DNA from: Leisingera sp. S132
Lineage (GTDB): Bacteria > Pseudomonadota > Alphaproteobacteria > Rhodobacterales > Rhodobacteraceae
Reading direction: 5' to 3'
Length of the DNA stretch: 64,000 nucleotides
Assembly: GCF_025144465.1 (NCBI RefSeq)
Contig: NZ_CP083553.1
Location: 2,230,001-2,294,000, forward strand
The position numbers were made by a program, and so were the translations under genes. This document shows, one piece after another, positions 33,764 through 43,722 of this stretch. The notes under the pieces are model-generated. The model saw only the letters and a list, made by a program, of their open reading frames with translations, was not told where the DNA came from and did not search any database. The first letter of the stretch is position 1; every line of letters begins with the position of its first letter.

Positions 33764-35419
33764 TCAGCGTTGCGCTTCGCGCCAGTTCGGATTGAACCAC
33801 GGCTCTGCGTTCGAGGACGGCAGGCGGCGGCCCAGGATGTGGTCGGAGGCCTTCTCGCCGGTCATGATCGAGGGGCCGTTGAGGTTGCCGTTGGTGATCC
33901 GCGGGAAGATCGAGCTGTCGGCGACGCGCAGGCCATCAACGCCGATGACACGGCATTCCGGGTCGACCACCGACATCGGATCATCCGCCGCGCCCATCTT
34001 GCAGGTGCCGCAGGGGTGATAGGCGCTTTCCACGTGCTCGCGCAGGAAGCCGTCGATCTCGTCGTCGGTCTGCAGGTCGGCACCCGGCTGGATCTCGTGC
34101 TTGAGGAACGGCTTCATTGCGTCCTGGGCAAAGATCTCCCGCGTCAGGCGCACGCATTTGCGGAAGTCGATCCAGTCCTGCTCGGTCGACATGTAGTTGA
34201 ACAGGATGTTCGGCGCGTCCTTGGGGTCTTTCGACGCCAGCGTGACCTCGCCGCGGGAGGGGGAGCGCATCGGGCCGACATGGGCCTGGAAGCCATGCCC
34301 CTCTGCCGCCGCCTGACCGTCATAGCGGACCGCGATTGGCAGGAAGTGGTACTGGATGTCCGGGTAGTCGACGCCCTTGTCGGAGCGGATAAAGGCGGCG
34401 CTTTCGAACTGGTTCGAGGCACCCAGGCCGGTCTTGGTGAACATCCACTGGGCCCCAACAAGGCCCTTGCCCAGCAGGTTCCAGTATTTGAACAGGGTGA
34501 TCGGCTGCTTGCAGGCGAACTGGAAGTAGAATTCCAGGTGGTCCTGCAGGTTCTGGCCGACGCCGGGACGGTCGGCAACCACGTCGATGCCGTGCTCGGC
34601 CAGGTGCTTGGCCGGGCCGATGCCGGACAGCATCAGCATCTTGGGGGAGTTCAGAGAGGAGGCCGCCAGGATCACCTCGGCATTTGCGCGGATCACCTCG
34701 ACCTTGCCGCCGCGTTCGATCTCGACGCCCACGGCGCGGCCGTCCTCGATCACCACCTTGCGGGCGAAGGCGCGGATCAGGTCGCAGTTTTCACGTTTCA
34801 GGGCTGGCTTCAGATAGGCATTGGCGGCGGACCAGCGGCGGCCCTTGTAGACCGTCATCTCCATCGGGCCGAAGCCTTCCTGCTGCTCGCCATTGTAGTC
34901 GGAGGTGACCGGGTAGCCCGCCTGCTCGCCCGCCTTGACGAAGGCGTCATGCAGCGGGTTGTCGCGGGGGCCGCGGGTCACATGCAGCGGCCCGTCCTTG
35001 CCGCGCCAGTCCGGATCGCCGCCATGGCCGCGGTCGTTCCAGGTTTCCATGCGTTTGAAGTACGGGAGCACGTCGGCATAGGACCAGCCTGTCGCGCCCG
35101 TCTCGGCCCAGTGGTTGTAGTCGCCCGCGTGGCCGCGCACATAGACCATGCCGTTGATCGAGGAAGAGCCGCCGATCACCTTGCCGCGCGGGCAGACCAG
35201 TTCGCGGCCGCCCAGATGCGGTTCCGGCTGGGATTTGTAGCCCCAGTCATAGAGCGGCATGTTCATCGGGTAGCTGAGCGCGCCCGGCATCTGAATAAAC
35301 GGCCCGGCATCGGTGCCGCCGTGTTCGATCACCAGGACCGATCTGCCGGCCTCGCTGAGCCGGTAGGCCATGGCACAGCCGGCAGAACCTGCCCCGACAA
35401 TCACATAATCCGCGTTCAT
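33764..35419 (-). CDS. betA: choline dehydrogenase (GMC oxidoreductase)
   Basis: 551 aa. The N-terminal FAD motif [20 protein letters not shown] has the GxGxxG at residues 9-14. [26 protein letters not shown] is the GMC signature 1, and [19 protein letters not shown] signature 2. Catalytic His468 in [10 protein letters not shown] and Asn514 in NLNGPS match His466 and Asn510 of choline oxidase. It oxidises choline to betaine aldehyde at the inner face of the membrane, passing electrons to the respiratory chain. It is the last gene of the operon, 107 bp after betB, and ends at the hairpin 33710-33745. Confidence 0.96.
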   Translation of the reverse strand: MNADYVIVGAGSAGCAMAYRLSEAGRSVLVIEHGGTDAGPFIQMPGALSYPMNMPLYDWGYKSQPEPHLGGRELVCPRGKVIGGSSSINGMVYVRGHAGDYNHWAETGATGWSYADVLPYFKRMETWNDRGHGGDPDWRGKDGPLHVTRGPRDNPLHDAFVKAGEQAGYPVTSDYNGEQQEGFGPMEMTVYKGRRWSAANAYLKPALKRENCDLIRAFARKVVIEDGRAVGVEIERGGKVEVIRANAEVILAASSLNSPKMLMLSGIGPAKHLAEHGIDVVADRPGVGQNLQDHLEFYFQFACKQPITLFKYWNLLGKGLVGAQWMFTKTGLGASNQFESAAFIRSDKGVDYPDIQYHFLPIAVRYDGQAAAEGHGFQAHVGPMRSPSRGEVTLASKDPKDAPNILFNYMSTEQDWIDFRKCVRLTREIFAQDAMKPFLKHEIQPGADLQTDDEIDGFLREHVESAYHPCGTCKMGAADDPMSVVDPECRVIGVDGLRVADSSIFPRITNGNLNGPSIMTGEKASDHILGRRLPSSNAEPWFNPNWREAQR

Positions 35420-35526
35420 ATCTTCTCTCCATCCGGCAGCCGGAAGATCTGGACTGCTGCCGTTTTCTTCAGATTGGGCGGGCGCGCGGAGCGCCCTGCC
35501 CGGCCGTTGCTTTCAGGCAGCGCCGA

Positions 35527-36984
35527 TCAGAACGCCGCTTCGACGTCGCCCATGCGGACGTAGACCGACTTCACCTGGCTGAAGTGCTTGATCGCCTCTT
35601 TCGAGTTTTCGCGGCCAACGCCCGACGCCTTCACGCCGCCAAAGGGCGCCTCGACCGGTGCGTCGTTGTAGGAGTTGATAAAGCAGCTGCCGGCCTCCAG
35701 CTGGCCGATCACCCGGTGGGCGCGGCTGAAGTCGTTGGTGAAGACGCCTGCGGACAGGCCGAATTCGGTGTCGTTGGCACGGGCGATCACCTCTTCCTCG
35801 GTGTCGAAATCGAGGACCGACATGACCGGGCCGAAGATTTCCTCGCGGGCGATGGTCATGTCGTCGGTCACATCGGCAAAGACGGTGGGATGGATGTAGT
35901 AGCCGGGCATGTCTGCACGCTGGCCGCCGCAGATCAGGCGGGCGCCCTCCTCTTTGCCCTTTTCGATGTAGCCCAGCACGATGTTCATCTGGTTTTCGGT
36001 GACCATCGGGCCAAAGCTGGTGGCCTCATCCATCGGGTCGCCCAGGATGGCGTTGCCGGTGCGTTCGGCCAGGCGGGCCAGGAATTTCTCCTTGATGCCT
36101 TTCTGCACGAACACGCGGGTGCCGTTGGAGCAGACCTGGCCGGAGGAGTAGAAGTTGCCGTTGATGGCGCCGCCGACAGCGTTGTCGATGTCGGCGTCGT
36201 CAAAGATGATCAGCGGTGACTTGCCGCCCAGCTCCATGGTGACGTGCTTCATGCCCTCAGCTGCGGCGGCATAGACCTTCTTGCCGGTTGGCACCGAGCC
36301 GGTCAGCGAGACCTTGTCGACGCGCGGGTCGGTGACCAGGGCGCCGCCGACCTCGCCCATGCCCTGGATGACGTTATAGATACCGGCCGGGGCACCGGCC
36401 TCGTGCAGGATCTCAGCCACTTTCAGGGCGCAGAGCGGCGTGGTCTCGGAGGGTTTGAACACCATCGAGTTGCCGCAGGCCAGCGCAGGCGCGCCTTTCC
36501 AGCAGGCGATCTGGGTCGGGTAGTTCCAGGCGCCGATACCGACACAGAGGCCCAGCGCCTCGCGCACGGTGTAGACCCAGTCCTCGCCCATCGGGATGTG
36601 CTCGCCGGTCAAGGAGCCCGCAAGGCCGCCGAAGTATTCCAGCGCGTCGGCGCCGGAGGTGGCGTCAGCGACCAGGGTTTCCTGCAGCGGCTTGCCGGTG
36701 TCGTAGGTTTCCAGCACGCTGAGCTCATGGTTGCGCTCGCGCATGATGTCGGCGGCGCGGCGCAGGATGCGGCCGCGCTCGGTGCCGGTCATCTTGGCCC
36801 ATTCTTTCTGGGCGGCCTTTGCGGTGGACAGCGCCTGTTCGACGATTGCCGGGGTAGCGGCGTAGACGGTGGCAATCTGCTCACCCGTCGCGGCATAGAT
36901 CACCGGAATCGGGGTGCCGGCGGTATCCTCGACGTATGCGCCGTTGATGAAGTGGCTGGCCTTAGGCTGTGCGGGATGTGTCAT
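35527..36984 (-). CDS. betB: betaine aldehyde dehydrogenase
   Basis: 485 aa NAD(P)-dependent aldehyde dehydrogenase of normal length. Cofactor fold GSVPTGKKV, catalytic Asn154 (WNYP), general base Glu251 in MELGGKSP and nucleophile Cys285 in GQVCSNGTR are all present. It oxidises betaine aldehyde to glycine betaine, the osmoprotectant and methyl donor. It lies between betC and betA on one strand, 55 bp after betC and 107 bp before betA. Its place in the locus makes BetB the best identification among the aldehyde dehydrogenases. Confidence 0.95.
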   Translation of the reverse strand: MTHPAQPKASHFINGAYVEDTAGTPIPVIYAATGEQIATVYAATPAIVEQALSTAKAAQKEWAKMTGTERGRILRRAADIMRERNHELSVLETYDTGKPLQETLVADATSGADALEYFGGLAGSLTGEHIPMGEDWVYTVREALGLCVGIGAWNYPTQIACWKGAPALACGNSMVFKPSETTPLCALKVAEILHEAGAPAGIYNVIQGMGEVGGALVTDPRVDKVSLTGSVPTGKKVYAAAAEGMKHVTMELGGKSPLIIFDDADIDNAVGGAINGNFYSSGQVCSNGTRVFVQKGIKEKFLARLAERTGNAILGDPMDEATSFGPMVTENQMNIVLGYIEKGKEEGARLICGGQRADMPGYYIHPTVFADVTDDMTIAREEIFGPVMSVLDFDTEEEVIARANDTEFGLSAGVFTNDFSRAHRVIGQLEAGSCFINSYNDAPVEAPFGGVKASGVGRENSKEAIKHFSQVKSVYVRMGDVEAAF

Positions 36985-37039
36985 GTTCTGTGTCTCCAGC
37001 GGGGTCTTCAGCAGGGGAGATGCTGAGTGGTTGCTATGG

Positions 37040-38548
37040 TTATTCGCCGCGGGGAAAGCGTTTGCTTTCCTCGAGGTTGTCGAGGTTCATGTGGTTGCGC
37101 ATGTAGCGCTCGGAGGCCTTTTGCAGCGGCTGGTAATCCCAGGGGTAGTAGCCGCCCTGGCGCAGCGCCTCGTAGACGACCCAGCGGCGGGCCTGGCTGG
37201 CGCGCACCTCTGCGTCGAAGGTTTCCAGGTTCCAGCGCGCCTCTGACTTGGCGCGCAAGGATTCCAGCGTGCCGGCATGGGCCGGATCATCTGCCAGGTT
37301 GTTGAGTTCGTGCGGGTCGGCCTCCAGATCAAACAGCTGGTCGGGGTCCAGGGCGCAGCGGTTGTATTTCCACTGGCCATAGCGGAGCGACACCAGCGGC
37401 GCATAGGACGCTTCGGCCGCGTATTCCACGGCGACCGGTTCGGTGCGTTCCGTTCCATTGGCCAGCGGCACCAGATTCTGGCCGTCGGTCCAGGGTTCGA
37501 TTTCTGCCATGTCGACACCGGCCAGCGCGCCCAGCGTCGGGGTCACGTCCAGCGTAGAGACCGGGGTTTCGATGAGGCCCGCAGGCAGGTCCGGCGCCGA
37601 GATCATCAGCGGCACGCGGGAGGAGCCCTCGTAGAAGCTCATCTTGAACCAGAGGCCGCGCTCGCCCAGCATGTCGCCGTGGTCGGAGACAAACAGGATA
37701 ATCGCTTCCTGCCGGGTGGTTTCCAGCACGTTCAGGATCTCGCCGATCTTGTCATCCAGGTAGGAGATATTGGCGAAGTACGCGCGGCGTGAGCGTTTGA
37801 TGTTCTCCTCGGTGATGTCGAAGCTGCGCCAGTCGTTGGCGTCAAAGATGCGCTTGGCGTGGGGGTCGTGATCCTCATACTCCATCGCCGGGACTTCGGG
37901 CAGCAGGTGCTCGCAGTCCTCGTAGAGATCCCAGTACTTGCGGCGCGCCACATAGGGGTCGTGCGGATGGGTGAAGGAGACGGTGACGCACCAGGGGCGG
38001 TCGTCCAGCCCGCGCGACAGCTCATAGAGCTTGGCAGTGGCGTTGTAGGCGACCTCGTCGTCGTATTCCATCTGGTTGGAGGTTTCCGCCACCCCTGCCC
38101 CGGTGACAGATCCCATGTTGTGATACCACCAGTCGATGCGTTCGCCGGGTTTGCGGTAGTCAGGCGTCCAGCCGAAATCAGCCGGGTAGATGTCGGTGGT
38201 CAGCCGGTCCTCGAACCCGTGCAGCTGGTCGGGGCCGACAAAGTGCATCTTGCCCGAGAGGCAGGTGTAGTAGCCCGCGCGGCGCAGGTGGTGAGCATAG
38301 GTCGGGATGTCGCTGCGGAATTCGGCCGCGTTGTCATAGACGCCAGTGCGCGACGGCAGCTGGCCGGACATGAAAGACGCCCGGCCCGGGGCGCATAAGG
38401 GTGATGCTGTATAGGCGTTCTTGAAGCGGGTGGAGCGTTCCGCCAGCTTTTTCAGGTTCGGAGCATGCAGCCACTCGGCGGGGCCGTCCGGGAAAAGCGT
38501 CCCATTCAACTGGTCAACCATCAGGATCAGGATATTCGGGGCACTCAT
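37040..38548 (-). CDS. betC: choline sulfatase
   Basis: 502 aa. The type I sulfatase signature [12 protein letters not shown] places the formylglycine precursor at Cys52 (C-x-P-x-R). Metal-binding Asp residues near the N-terminus ([12 protein letters not shown]) and [14 protein letters not shown] are in place, and the protein has the typical BetC start [17 protein letters not shown]. There is no signal peptide, so it acts in the cytoplasm on imported choline-O-sulfate, giving choline and sulfate. A formylglycine-generating enzyme must be encoded elsewhere. A single TTTGCAAA lies 27 bp upstream (38576). Confidence 0.95.
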   Translation of the reverse strand: MSAPNILILMVDQLNGTLFPDGPAEWLHAPNLKKLAERSTRFKNAYTASPLCAPGRASFMSGQLPSRTGVYDNAAEFRSDIPTYAHHLRRAGYYTCLSGKMHFVGPDQLHGFEDRLTTDIYPADFGWTPDYRKPGERIDWWYHNMGSVTGAGVAETSNQMEYDDEVAYNATAKLYELSRGLDDRPWCVTVSFTHPHDPYVARRKYWDLYEDCEHLLPEVPAMEYEDHDPHAKRIFDANDWRSFDITEENIKRSRRAYFANISYLDDKIGEILNVLETTRQEAIILFVSDHGDMLGERGLWFKMSFYEGSSRVPLMISAPDLPAGLIETPVSTLDVTPTLGALAGVDMAEIEPWTDGQNLVPLANGTERTEPVAVEYAAEASYAPLVSLRYGQWKYNRCALDPDQLFDLEADPHELNNLADDPAHAGTLESLRAKSEARWNLETFDAEVRASQARRWVVYEALRQGGYYPWDYQPLQKASERYMRNHMNLDNLEESKRFPRGE

Positions 38549-38672
38549 CGCGGACCTCCCAAGTATTGGCGATGCTTTGCAAAGGCGCCTGGCAGGCCCG
38601 AAGGCGCTGCCAGGCAGTTAAAGGCTGGTCCCCTCATTCGGGGAAACTTGGGGGCCAGCCGGGAGACCGCCC

Positions 38673-39881
38673 TTAGTGGGCTGTCTTGATCTTTTCGAAG
38701 TCGAGCGTGTTTTCCTCGGGCGAGGCGTCGATGCTCATGACTTCGCTGCGCTTGAAGGCCACGATGTAGGCCAGGCAGGCCACGTAGATGGCGATCACGA
38801 TGGTGCCGATCCACTGGATCTGCAGCCACTGGCTCTGGAAGGCCAGGGTCAGGCCGAAAAGCACAACCGCATTGCCCAGCACATAAGGAATGGTGCCGAA
38901 ACGCTTGGCCGTCAGGTTCAGGTTGTCGGTGTAGAGGCGGATCAGCGAGTCAAAGGAGTTGACCACGAAAATGATGCCCACCGCGACCATGGAGACGTTG
39001 ATCAGCAGCGTCGTTTCGATGCTGTTCAGGTGGTAGTAGTACAGGACCGAGAACCACACACCCAGCGGGATCGACGGGAAGATCAGCAGCGCTGCCAGAA
39101 CCTGCCAGGTGCGCAGGCCGCCGACGAAGCGGGAGGTGAACTGGCCGATCATGATCGACCATGCGAACCACCAGAACAGGTAGAACTCATGGTAATCGGT
39201 CAGCGGCAGGATGAACTTGTGGATGTTGGCGAAATAGCCGCCGATGTTCGACGCGGTGTCCGCAAAAGCGCCCAGGCCCATGCCGGCATAGGCCCACATG
39301 CCCAGGATCAGCGCCAGGAACAGCACGGTGGAGCCGACCGACAGGATGCGGACGTATTTGATGTCGGTGGAGGAGAAGGCGGCAAACAGGATCACCAGGA
39401 AGGTGATGACATAGAAGGCCGGGATCACGGTTTCGCCGTCGCCCATGAAGGTGGCGTAATACGGCAGGTAGATCAGGAACAGCGCGCCGGTGAAGGCGCA
39501 GGTGCCGATGATCACGATGTTGTTGATCCACTTCACCAGCGGGATCTCAAAGAACTTCACCCGCGGTTCGATCACACAGAAATAGAAGGTCGTCAGGAAG
39601 TAGAAGCCCCAGATCAGGAAGCCCCAGAAGCCGAACTCCAGCGCCAGCGGGTTGGTGAAGCCATAGGCCGGTTCCGCCGTGGTATCCGCATAAAGCGGGA
39701 AGTCCCAGGCCAGCGGGAACATGATCAGGCCCACGTCCAGACCGGAGGTGAACAGGATTGCGATGAAGGTGAAAAGGTGAACGGGGGTCACGCCGACGTT
39801 GCGGACGTTCCACCACTTGATCACGCAGAACGCCACCAGCGCAAAGGCCAGCAGAATCCCGAACGAGATGATTGAAGTCAT
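38673..39881 (-). CDS. short BCCT-like choline/betaine transporter of the bet locus
   Basis: 402 aa, about ten membrane segments. The segment FYLFWWFAWSIMIGQFTSRFVGGLRTWQVLAALLIFPSIPLGVWFSVL aligns by eye with the BCCT core around TM8 (the aromatic WWxxWxPFVGxFIARISRGRT region). The later VNSFDSLIRLYTDNL resembles FFVTSSDSGSLV. Normal BCCT transporters have 12 segments and 490-700 residues, so this one lacks the usual N-terminal segments or is a divergent subfamily; the BCCT glycine/aromatic box is incomplete (QFTSRFVGGL). It is the first gene of betT-betC-betB-betA and divergent from betI, strongly suggesting choline or choline-sulfate uptake. Confidence 0.7.
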   Translation of the reverse strand: MTSIISFGILLAFALVAFCVIKWWNVRNVGVTPVHLFTFIAILFTSGLDVGLIMFPLAWDFPLYADTTAEPAYGFTNPLALEFGFWGFLIWGFYFLTTFYFCVIEPRVKFFEIPLVKWINNIVIIGTCAFTGALFLIYLPYYATFMGDGETVIPAFYVITFLVILFAAFSSTDIKYVRILSVGSTVLFLALILGMWAYAGMGLGAFADTASNIGGYFANIHKFILPLTDYHEFYLFWWFAWSIMIGQFTSRFVGGLRTWQVLAALLIFPSIPLGVWFSVLYYYHLNSIETTLLINVSMVAVGIIFVVNSFDSLIRLYTDNLNLTAKRFGTIPYVLGNAVVLFGLTLAFQSQWLQIQWIGTIVIAIYVACLAYIVAFKRSEVMSIDASPEENTLDFEKIKTAH

Positions 39882-40040
39882 ATGTCCCTCCCATTTCCGG
39901 GCGGTTTCCGCCCTCAGACATGGGAGGAGTACATACCACAGCCGACTGAAGCGCCAAACAGTTTTTTAAATGGTCATTCAAGTTTCGGAATCATGCGAAC
40001 AACAGTTGAAACACTGGCCCAATTGCCGCACAACTTAATC
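39882..40040. promoter_or_regulatory. divergent promoter region of the bet operon and betI
   Basis: 159 bp between the transporter gene (minus) and betI (plus). It is locally AT-rich around 39956-39980 (AACAGTTTTTTAAATGG) and contains a weak inverted pair GTTTC at 39982 and GAAAC at 40008, which could be a BetI operator. I cannot identify a specific promoter. Confidence 0.4.
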
Positions 40041-40616
40041 ATGAGCAGGAAACGCATCCGGGACATCCGCAACGAAGAGCTGATCGAAGCCACCATCGTT
40101 GCCGTGCACAAGCGCGGTTACGGTGTTGTAACCATGGCGGAAATCGCGCGGGAGGCTGGGGCGTCAGCGGCCTCGATCAACTACTATTTCGGCTCCAAGG
40201 AAGGGCTGATGGAAGCCACCATGCTGCATCTTCTGGGCAAGCTGCGCCGCGCGATGAGCGAGGGATATGCAACCGCTCGCACCCCGCGTGAGCGGCTCTA
40301 TGCGGTGATGGATGCGAACTTTGCCGACGGGTTATTCACCGTTCCCCAGTGCAGCATCTGGATGCAGTTCTGGGCAAATGCGCCCTATTCCACGCGCCTG
40401 AGCCGGCTGCACCGAATCAACCGCGCCCGGGTGCGCAGCCATTTCCTGGCCGAGCTGCGGGCGCTCTTGCCGGCGGACCGGGTGGAGACGGCACGCCAGG
40501 CGCTGCAGTGCTACATGGACGGGGTCTGGCTGCAAGCGGCGCAATCGGAAGAGGCGCTGGACCCGGATGAGGCCCGCGCCGCGGCGCACCGGGTTGTGGA
40601 CCTGGTGATCCCCTGA
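40041..40616 (+). CDS. betI: BetI, TetR-family repressor of the bet genes
   Basis: 191 aa, the usual BetI length (about 195). The N-terminal HTH reads RNEELIEATIVAVHKRGYGVVTMAEIAREAGASAASINYYFGSKEGLMEATM, the BetI pattern (choline-sensing repressor). The C-terminal half carries WMQFWANAPYSTRLSRLHRINRARVRSHFL, the ligand/dimer region typical of the family. I chose the ATG at 40041, which begins MSRKRIRDIRNEEL; an upstream ATG at 39993 would add 16 residues without family likeness. It lies divergent from the transporter-betC-betB-betA operon, as expected for autoregulated choline control. Confidence 0.9.
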   Translation: MSRKRIRDIRNEELIEATIVAVHKRGYGVVTMAEIAREAGASAASINYYFGSKEGLMEATMLHLLGKLRRAMSEGYATARTPRERLYAVMDANFADGLFTVPQCSIWMQFWANAPYSTRLSRLHRINRARVRSHFLAELRALLPADRVETARQALQCYMDGVWLQAAQSEEALDPDEARAAAHRVVDLVIP

Positions 40617-40632
40617 TCCCGGGGACAGAGCC

Positions 40633-41655
40633 CTAGCGTATCCGCCGGTAGTCCAGCCGGATGCCATTGGGCATGTAGACCAGTGTCAGCCGGTCCTGTG
40701 TCAGCGCCTCAATCCGGTAGCACATGCTGCTGCCGCGCTGACTGTCCCAGGCCTGCAGGTATTCCCCCTCACTGCGCGCTTTTCCTTCACAGCTGCTCCG
40801 CACCGAGAGGAACTCCGGCGTCATCTGGCGGCCCCCATAGCTGGCCCGGCGCACGGCACCTGAAATAATGAACCGGTCGAGCGGTCTGCGCTCCGACTGC
40901 CACCGGCCCTGCATCCGGTGCAGGATCTTATCCAGACGGCCCGGCACCCGCGGTGTCACGCTGTGAAGATCCAGCTCGCCAAAAGCCCCGAAGCGGGACG
41001 TCATCTCGCCGTCGATCACCAGCGAAGTGCCGCGCAGCAGGCCCAGCAAATAGGTGAAGAGCGGGTCGCTGACCTGAAGGCGGCCCTGCGCGGCAAGCTC
41101 GATCCCGTCGCCGATGAACTGGCAGGTCGCAGTTTCCTTTCGGGGGTTCAGCCTGCAGCCCTGAAAGGTGACCTCAGCCGTGTAATGCTGCCCGCCTGTC
41201 CGCAGATCATGCGGGTGATGCGGGTCCTTCTCCCGGGCTGCTGCCTGCCCCGCGCCGCCCGCCGAGCGCGCGCTGAGCAAAACCTTCTGGTCTGCGGCGG
41301 CCTTCGCAAACCGCAACGGCACCTGATTTTCGCCGGTGCAACCGCCGCCATGCGGGATGCGGAACCGGCCCGGTGCCGTGCAGAACCGCACGCTGTCATC
41401 GCGGTACCGGTATCCCGGGCTTTCGGCGCGGAAGTAGAGGAACCTGCCATTGTACGGATCCGGCGCAGGCTCCGCGCACTCACCCGGATTGAGGTGCTGC
41501 CAGCCCCGCGCGACCCAGCTGCCGCCCTCGCGCAGGACGACAGCAAGATGATGCAACGCGTCGGTGTCGTTGCAGATCCGCGGCCCGGCCTGAGCTGCAG
41601 TCGTATCAAGGAGCGCTGCCAGCAGCAGGGCCGGCAGCCAAAGGCATTTCATCAT
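40633..41655 (-). CDS. exported DUF1036 protein with long C-terminal extension
   Basis: 340 aa. A signal peptide (MMKCLWLPALLLAALLDTTAAQA) is followed by a DUF1036 domain over about residues 25-120 (RICNDTDALHHLAVVLREGGSWVARGWQHLNPGECAEP...YNGRFLYFRA), with the Cys-rich sheet of that family. DUF1036 proteins are often about 150-200 aa; the extra ~200 residues (HYTAEVTFQGCRLNPRKETATCQFIGDGIELAAQ...) look like a separate domain unknown to me. It is probably periplasmic or at the outer membrane. It is convergent with betI and stands alone. Confidence 0.75.
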   Translation of the reverse strand: MMKCLWLPALLLAALLDTTAAQAGPRICNDTDALHHLAVVLREGGSWVARGWQHLNPGECAEPAPDPYNGRFLYFRAESPGYRYRDDSVRFCTAPGRFRIPHGGGCTGENQVPLRFAKAAADQKVLLSARSAGGAGQAAAREKDPHHPHDLRTGGQHYTAEVTFQGCRLNPRKETATCQFIGDGIELAAQGRLQVSDPLFTYLLGLLRGTSLVIDGEMTSRFGAFGELDLHSVTPRVPGRLDKILHRMQGRWQSERRPLDRFIISGAVRRASYGGRQMTPEFLSVRSSCEGKARSEGEYLQAWDSQRGSSMCYRIEALTQDRLTLVYMPNGIRLDYRRIR

Positions 41656-41721
41656 TCACGGCCCCAGCTAGCACCCGTAAGAGCAGAATGTTACCCTGGG
41701 CTTGTAACACCCATAAGACGA

Positions 41722-42642
41722 TCAAACCCCTGCCGCATTACCGGATGATGAAAGGTCTTTCTTTTTAATCCTGGCTTCACGCCAGGAGATGAAGCTGACC
41801 GCTGCCAGGATCAGCCCGCCGCCGGAAATGACCCAGATGTCGGCAGGCTCGCCAAAGGCCAGCGCCCCAAGAAGGGTGGCCCAGACCAGCTGCAGGAAGG
41901 TGACCGGCTGGGTGACCGTCACGGGCGCTGCCGCAAAGGCCAATGTCATGGTGTAATGGCCCGCGGTGGCGAAGCAGGCGACACCGAACAGGATTGCAAC
42001 CTCCGCCAGCGTTGGCGTCACCCAGACTGCCAGGGCAAAGGGCGTAAGGCCGATGGTGACAAAGACCGACAGCATCCCCACCACCACTGCCGGACTGTTG
42101 CTGCCGACGGTGAACTTGGCGATCAGGTAGGAGGCGCCGAAGGAAACCGCGGTGAACAGCATGGCGATGTGGCCAGGTGAGATTTCGCGGAAGCCGGGGC
42201 GCAAGATGATCATCGCGCCGATCAGCGCGACGGCGATGGCGGTGATGCGGCGGAAGGCCAGCTTCTCCCCCAAAAACAGCGCCGCGCCCAGGGTGACATA
42301 GACCGGCGACAGGTAGTTCATCGCCGTGACCTCTGCCAGCGGGATCTGGGTCATGGCGTAAAACCAGAGGATCACACCAGCGGTATGGACCAACCCGCGG
42401 CCGGCAAACAGCGCCCAGAGCCGCGGCGTAAGATGCGCCCTGCGCAGCGCGCCAGCCATCGGTATAAGGAACACCAGCCCCAGAAGATACCGCAGAAAGG
42501 CGCTTTCGGCCGGGGGAATTCGAGTGCCAAGCGATTTGACCAGCGCCGTCACCGCGACAAAGCAGAGACCGGTCACCACCATCCAAAACACCCCCATGAG
42601 GGGGGTCTGCGCATGCTGGACGGGGGCGGCGAATTGGCTCAT
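41722..42642 (-). CDS. EamA/DMT family transporter
   Basis: 306 aa with ten predicted membrane segments in two EamA halves. The first starts MGVFWMVVTGLCFVAVTALVKSLG with the LRYLLGLVFLIPMAG signature; the second, GHIAMLFTAVSFGASYLIAKF, ends with WVISGGGLILAAVSFISWREARIKKK. Motifs such as AEVTAMNYLSPVYVTLGAALFLGEKL are typical of drug/metabolite exporters of the RhaT/EamA branch. The substrate is unknown. ATG at 42642 is preferred over a 12-codon longer frame. The pirin gene lies 51 bp upstream on the same strand. Confidence 0.88.
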   Translation of the reverse strand: MSQFAAPVQHAQTPLMGVFWMVVTGLCFVAVTALVKSLGTRIPPAESAFLRYLLGLVFLIPMAGALRRAHLTPRLWALFAGRGLVHTAGVILWFYAMTQIPLAEVTAMNYLSPVYVTLGAALFLGEKLAFRRITAIAVALIGAMIILRPGFREISPGHIAMLFTAVSFGASYLIAKFTVGSNSPAVVVGMLSVFVTIGLTPFALAVWVTPTLAEVAILFGVACFATAGHYTMTLAFAAAPVTVTQPVTFLQLVWATLLGALAFGEPADIWVISGGGLILAAVSFISWREARIKKKDLSSSGNAAGV

Positions 42643-42693
42643 GGGCTGACATGAACACCCGTTCGGGCGGCGGCGCAAGACTTCACATGTGAA

Positions 42694-43638
42694 TTATTTC
42701 CGGCCCTCGGGCAGCGGAATGAATTCCTGGTCATCGCCGGGCGGCAGCTGAAAGCGGCCATGCTGCCAGTCGCCCGCGGCCCAGGAAACCTTGGCCGCTT
42801 CGATCCGTTCGCGGGAAGAGGCGACGAAGTTCCACCAGATGTAGCGCGGCCCGTTCAGCGTCGCGCCCCCCAGCGCCATCAGCCGGGCGCCCTCAGCACC
42901 CGCCGTCACGGTGATCTCATCGCCGGGGCGGAACACCATCATGCGGCCGGATTCAAAAGTTTCACCCGCGATCTCCACCGAGCCTTGCGTAACATAAAGC
43001 CCGCGGTCCTCATGGTCGGTGGGCAGCGGCAGCTTGGCGCCCGGGTGCAGCACCACATCGGCATAAAAGGTTTCGGAATAAAGGGTTGCGGGAGCTTTCT
43101 CACCCCAGGCATTGCCAAGGATCAGGCGTACGGTCTTGCCCTCGCCCTCCAGCACCGGCAGCGCCTCCTTGCCGTGGTGTTCAAAGGCGGCGGGCACGTC
43201 CTCGTGGGTTTCCGGCAGCGCGATCCAGGTCTGGATGCCGAACAGGCTGCTTGGGTTCTGGCGGGTGGCGGCAGAAGTGCGCTCGGAGTGAGTGACGCCC
43301 TGGCCGGCCACCATCCAGTTCACCTCGCCCGGGTAGATCATCTGGCGAGTACCCAGCGAGTCGCGGTGCTCGAACTCGCCCTGATAGAGATAGGTGACCG
43401 TGCCGAGGCCGATATGGGGATGCGGGCGCACGTCGATGCCCTGCCCGGTCAGAAACTCAGCAGGTCCGGCCTGATCGAAGAAGATGAACGGCCCGACCAT
43501 CTGGCGGCGCGGTGCGGGCAGCGCGCGGCGGACTTCAAAACCGCCGATGTCGCGGGCGCGCGGAATGATCACCGTCTCGATGGCATCAAGGCTGCCCGCA
43601 TCGGGGCATTGCGGTTCCAGTGCCGGGTTCCAGCTCAT
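42694..43638 (-). CDS. pirin family protein
   Basis: 314 aa bicupin. The N-terminal cupin has the iron ligands in DVRPHPHIGLGTVTYLYQGEFEHRDSLG, the classic pirin metal site (His, His, His, Glu), followed by GEVNWMVAGQGVTHSERT. The C-terminal cupin (DVVLHPGAKLPLPTDHEDRGLYVTQGSVEIAG) lacks metal ligands, as usual. Some pirins are quercetinases, others regulate redox enzymes. ATG at 43638 has AGGAGG 7 nt upstream. The EamA gene follows on the same strand. Confidence 0.9.
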   Translation of the reverse strand: MSWNPALEPQCPDAGSLDAIETVIIPRARDIGGFEVRRALPAPRRQMVGPFIFFDQAGPAEFLTGQGIDVRPHPHIGLGTVTYLYQGEFEHRDSLGTRQMIYPGEVNWMVAGQGVTHSERTSAATRQNPSSLFGIQTWIALPETHEDVPAAFEHHGKEALPVLEGEGKTVRLILGNAWGEKAPATLYSETFYADVVLHPGAKLPLPTDHEDRGLYVTQGSVEIAGETFESGRMMVFRPGDEITVTAGAEGARLMALGGATLNGPRYIWWNFVASSRERIEAAKVSWAAGDWQHGRFQLPPGDDQEFIPLPEGRK

Positions 43639-43722
43639 CCTTCCCTCCTGTCTGCTGTCCTGAGGCAAAGGTAGGGCATTTCTGCACCGGCGTCAGGCAC
43701 GCCGGTGCACAGGGGCTGTTCA

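Noticed and set aside
33659-35563. 634-codon plus-strand open frame opposite betA
   Set aside because: Mirror of a certain GMC dehydrogenase gene; no ribosome site or family likeness.
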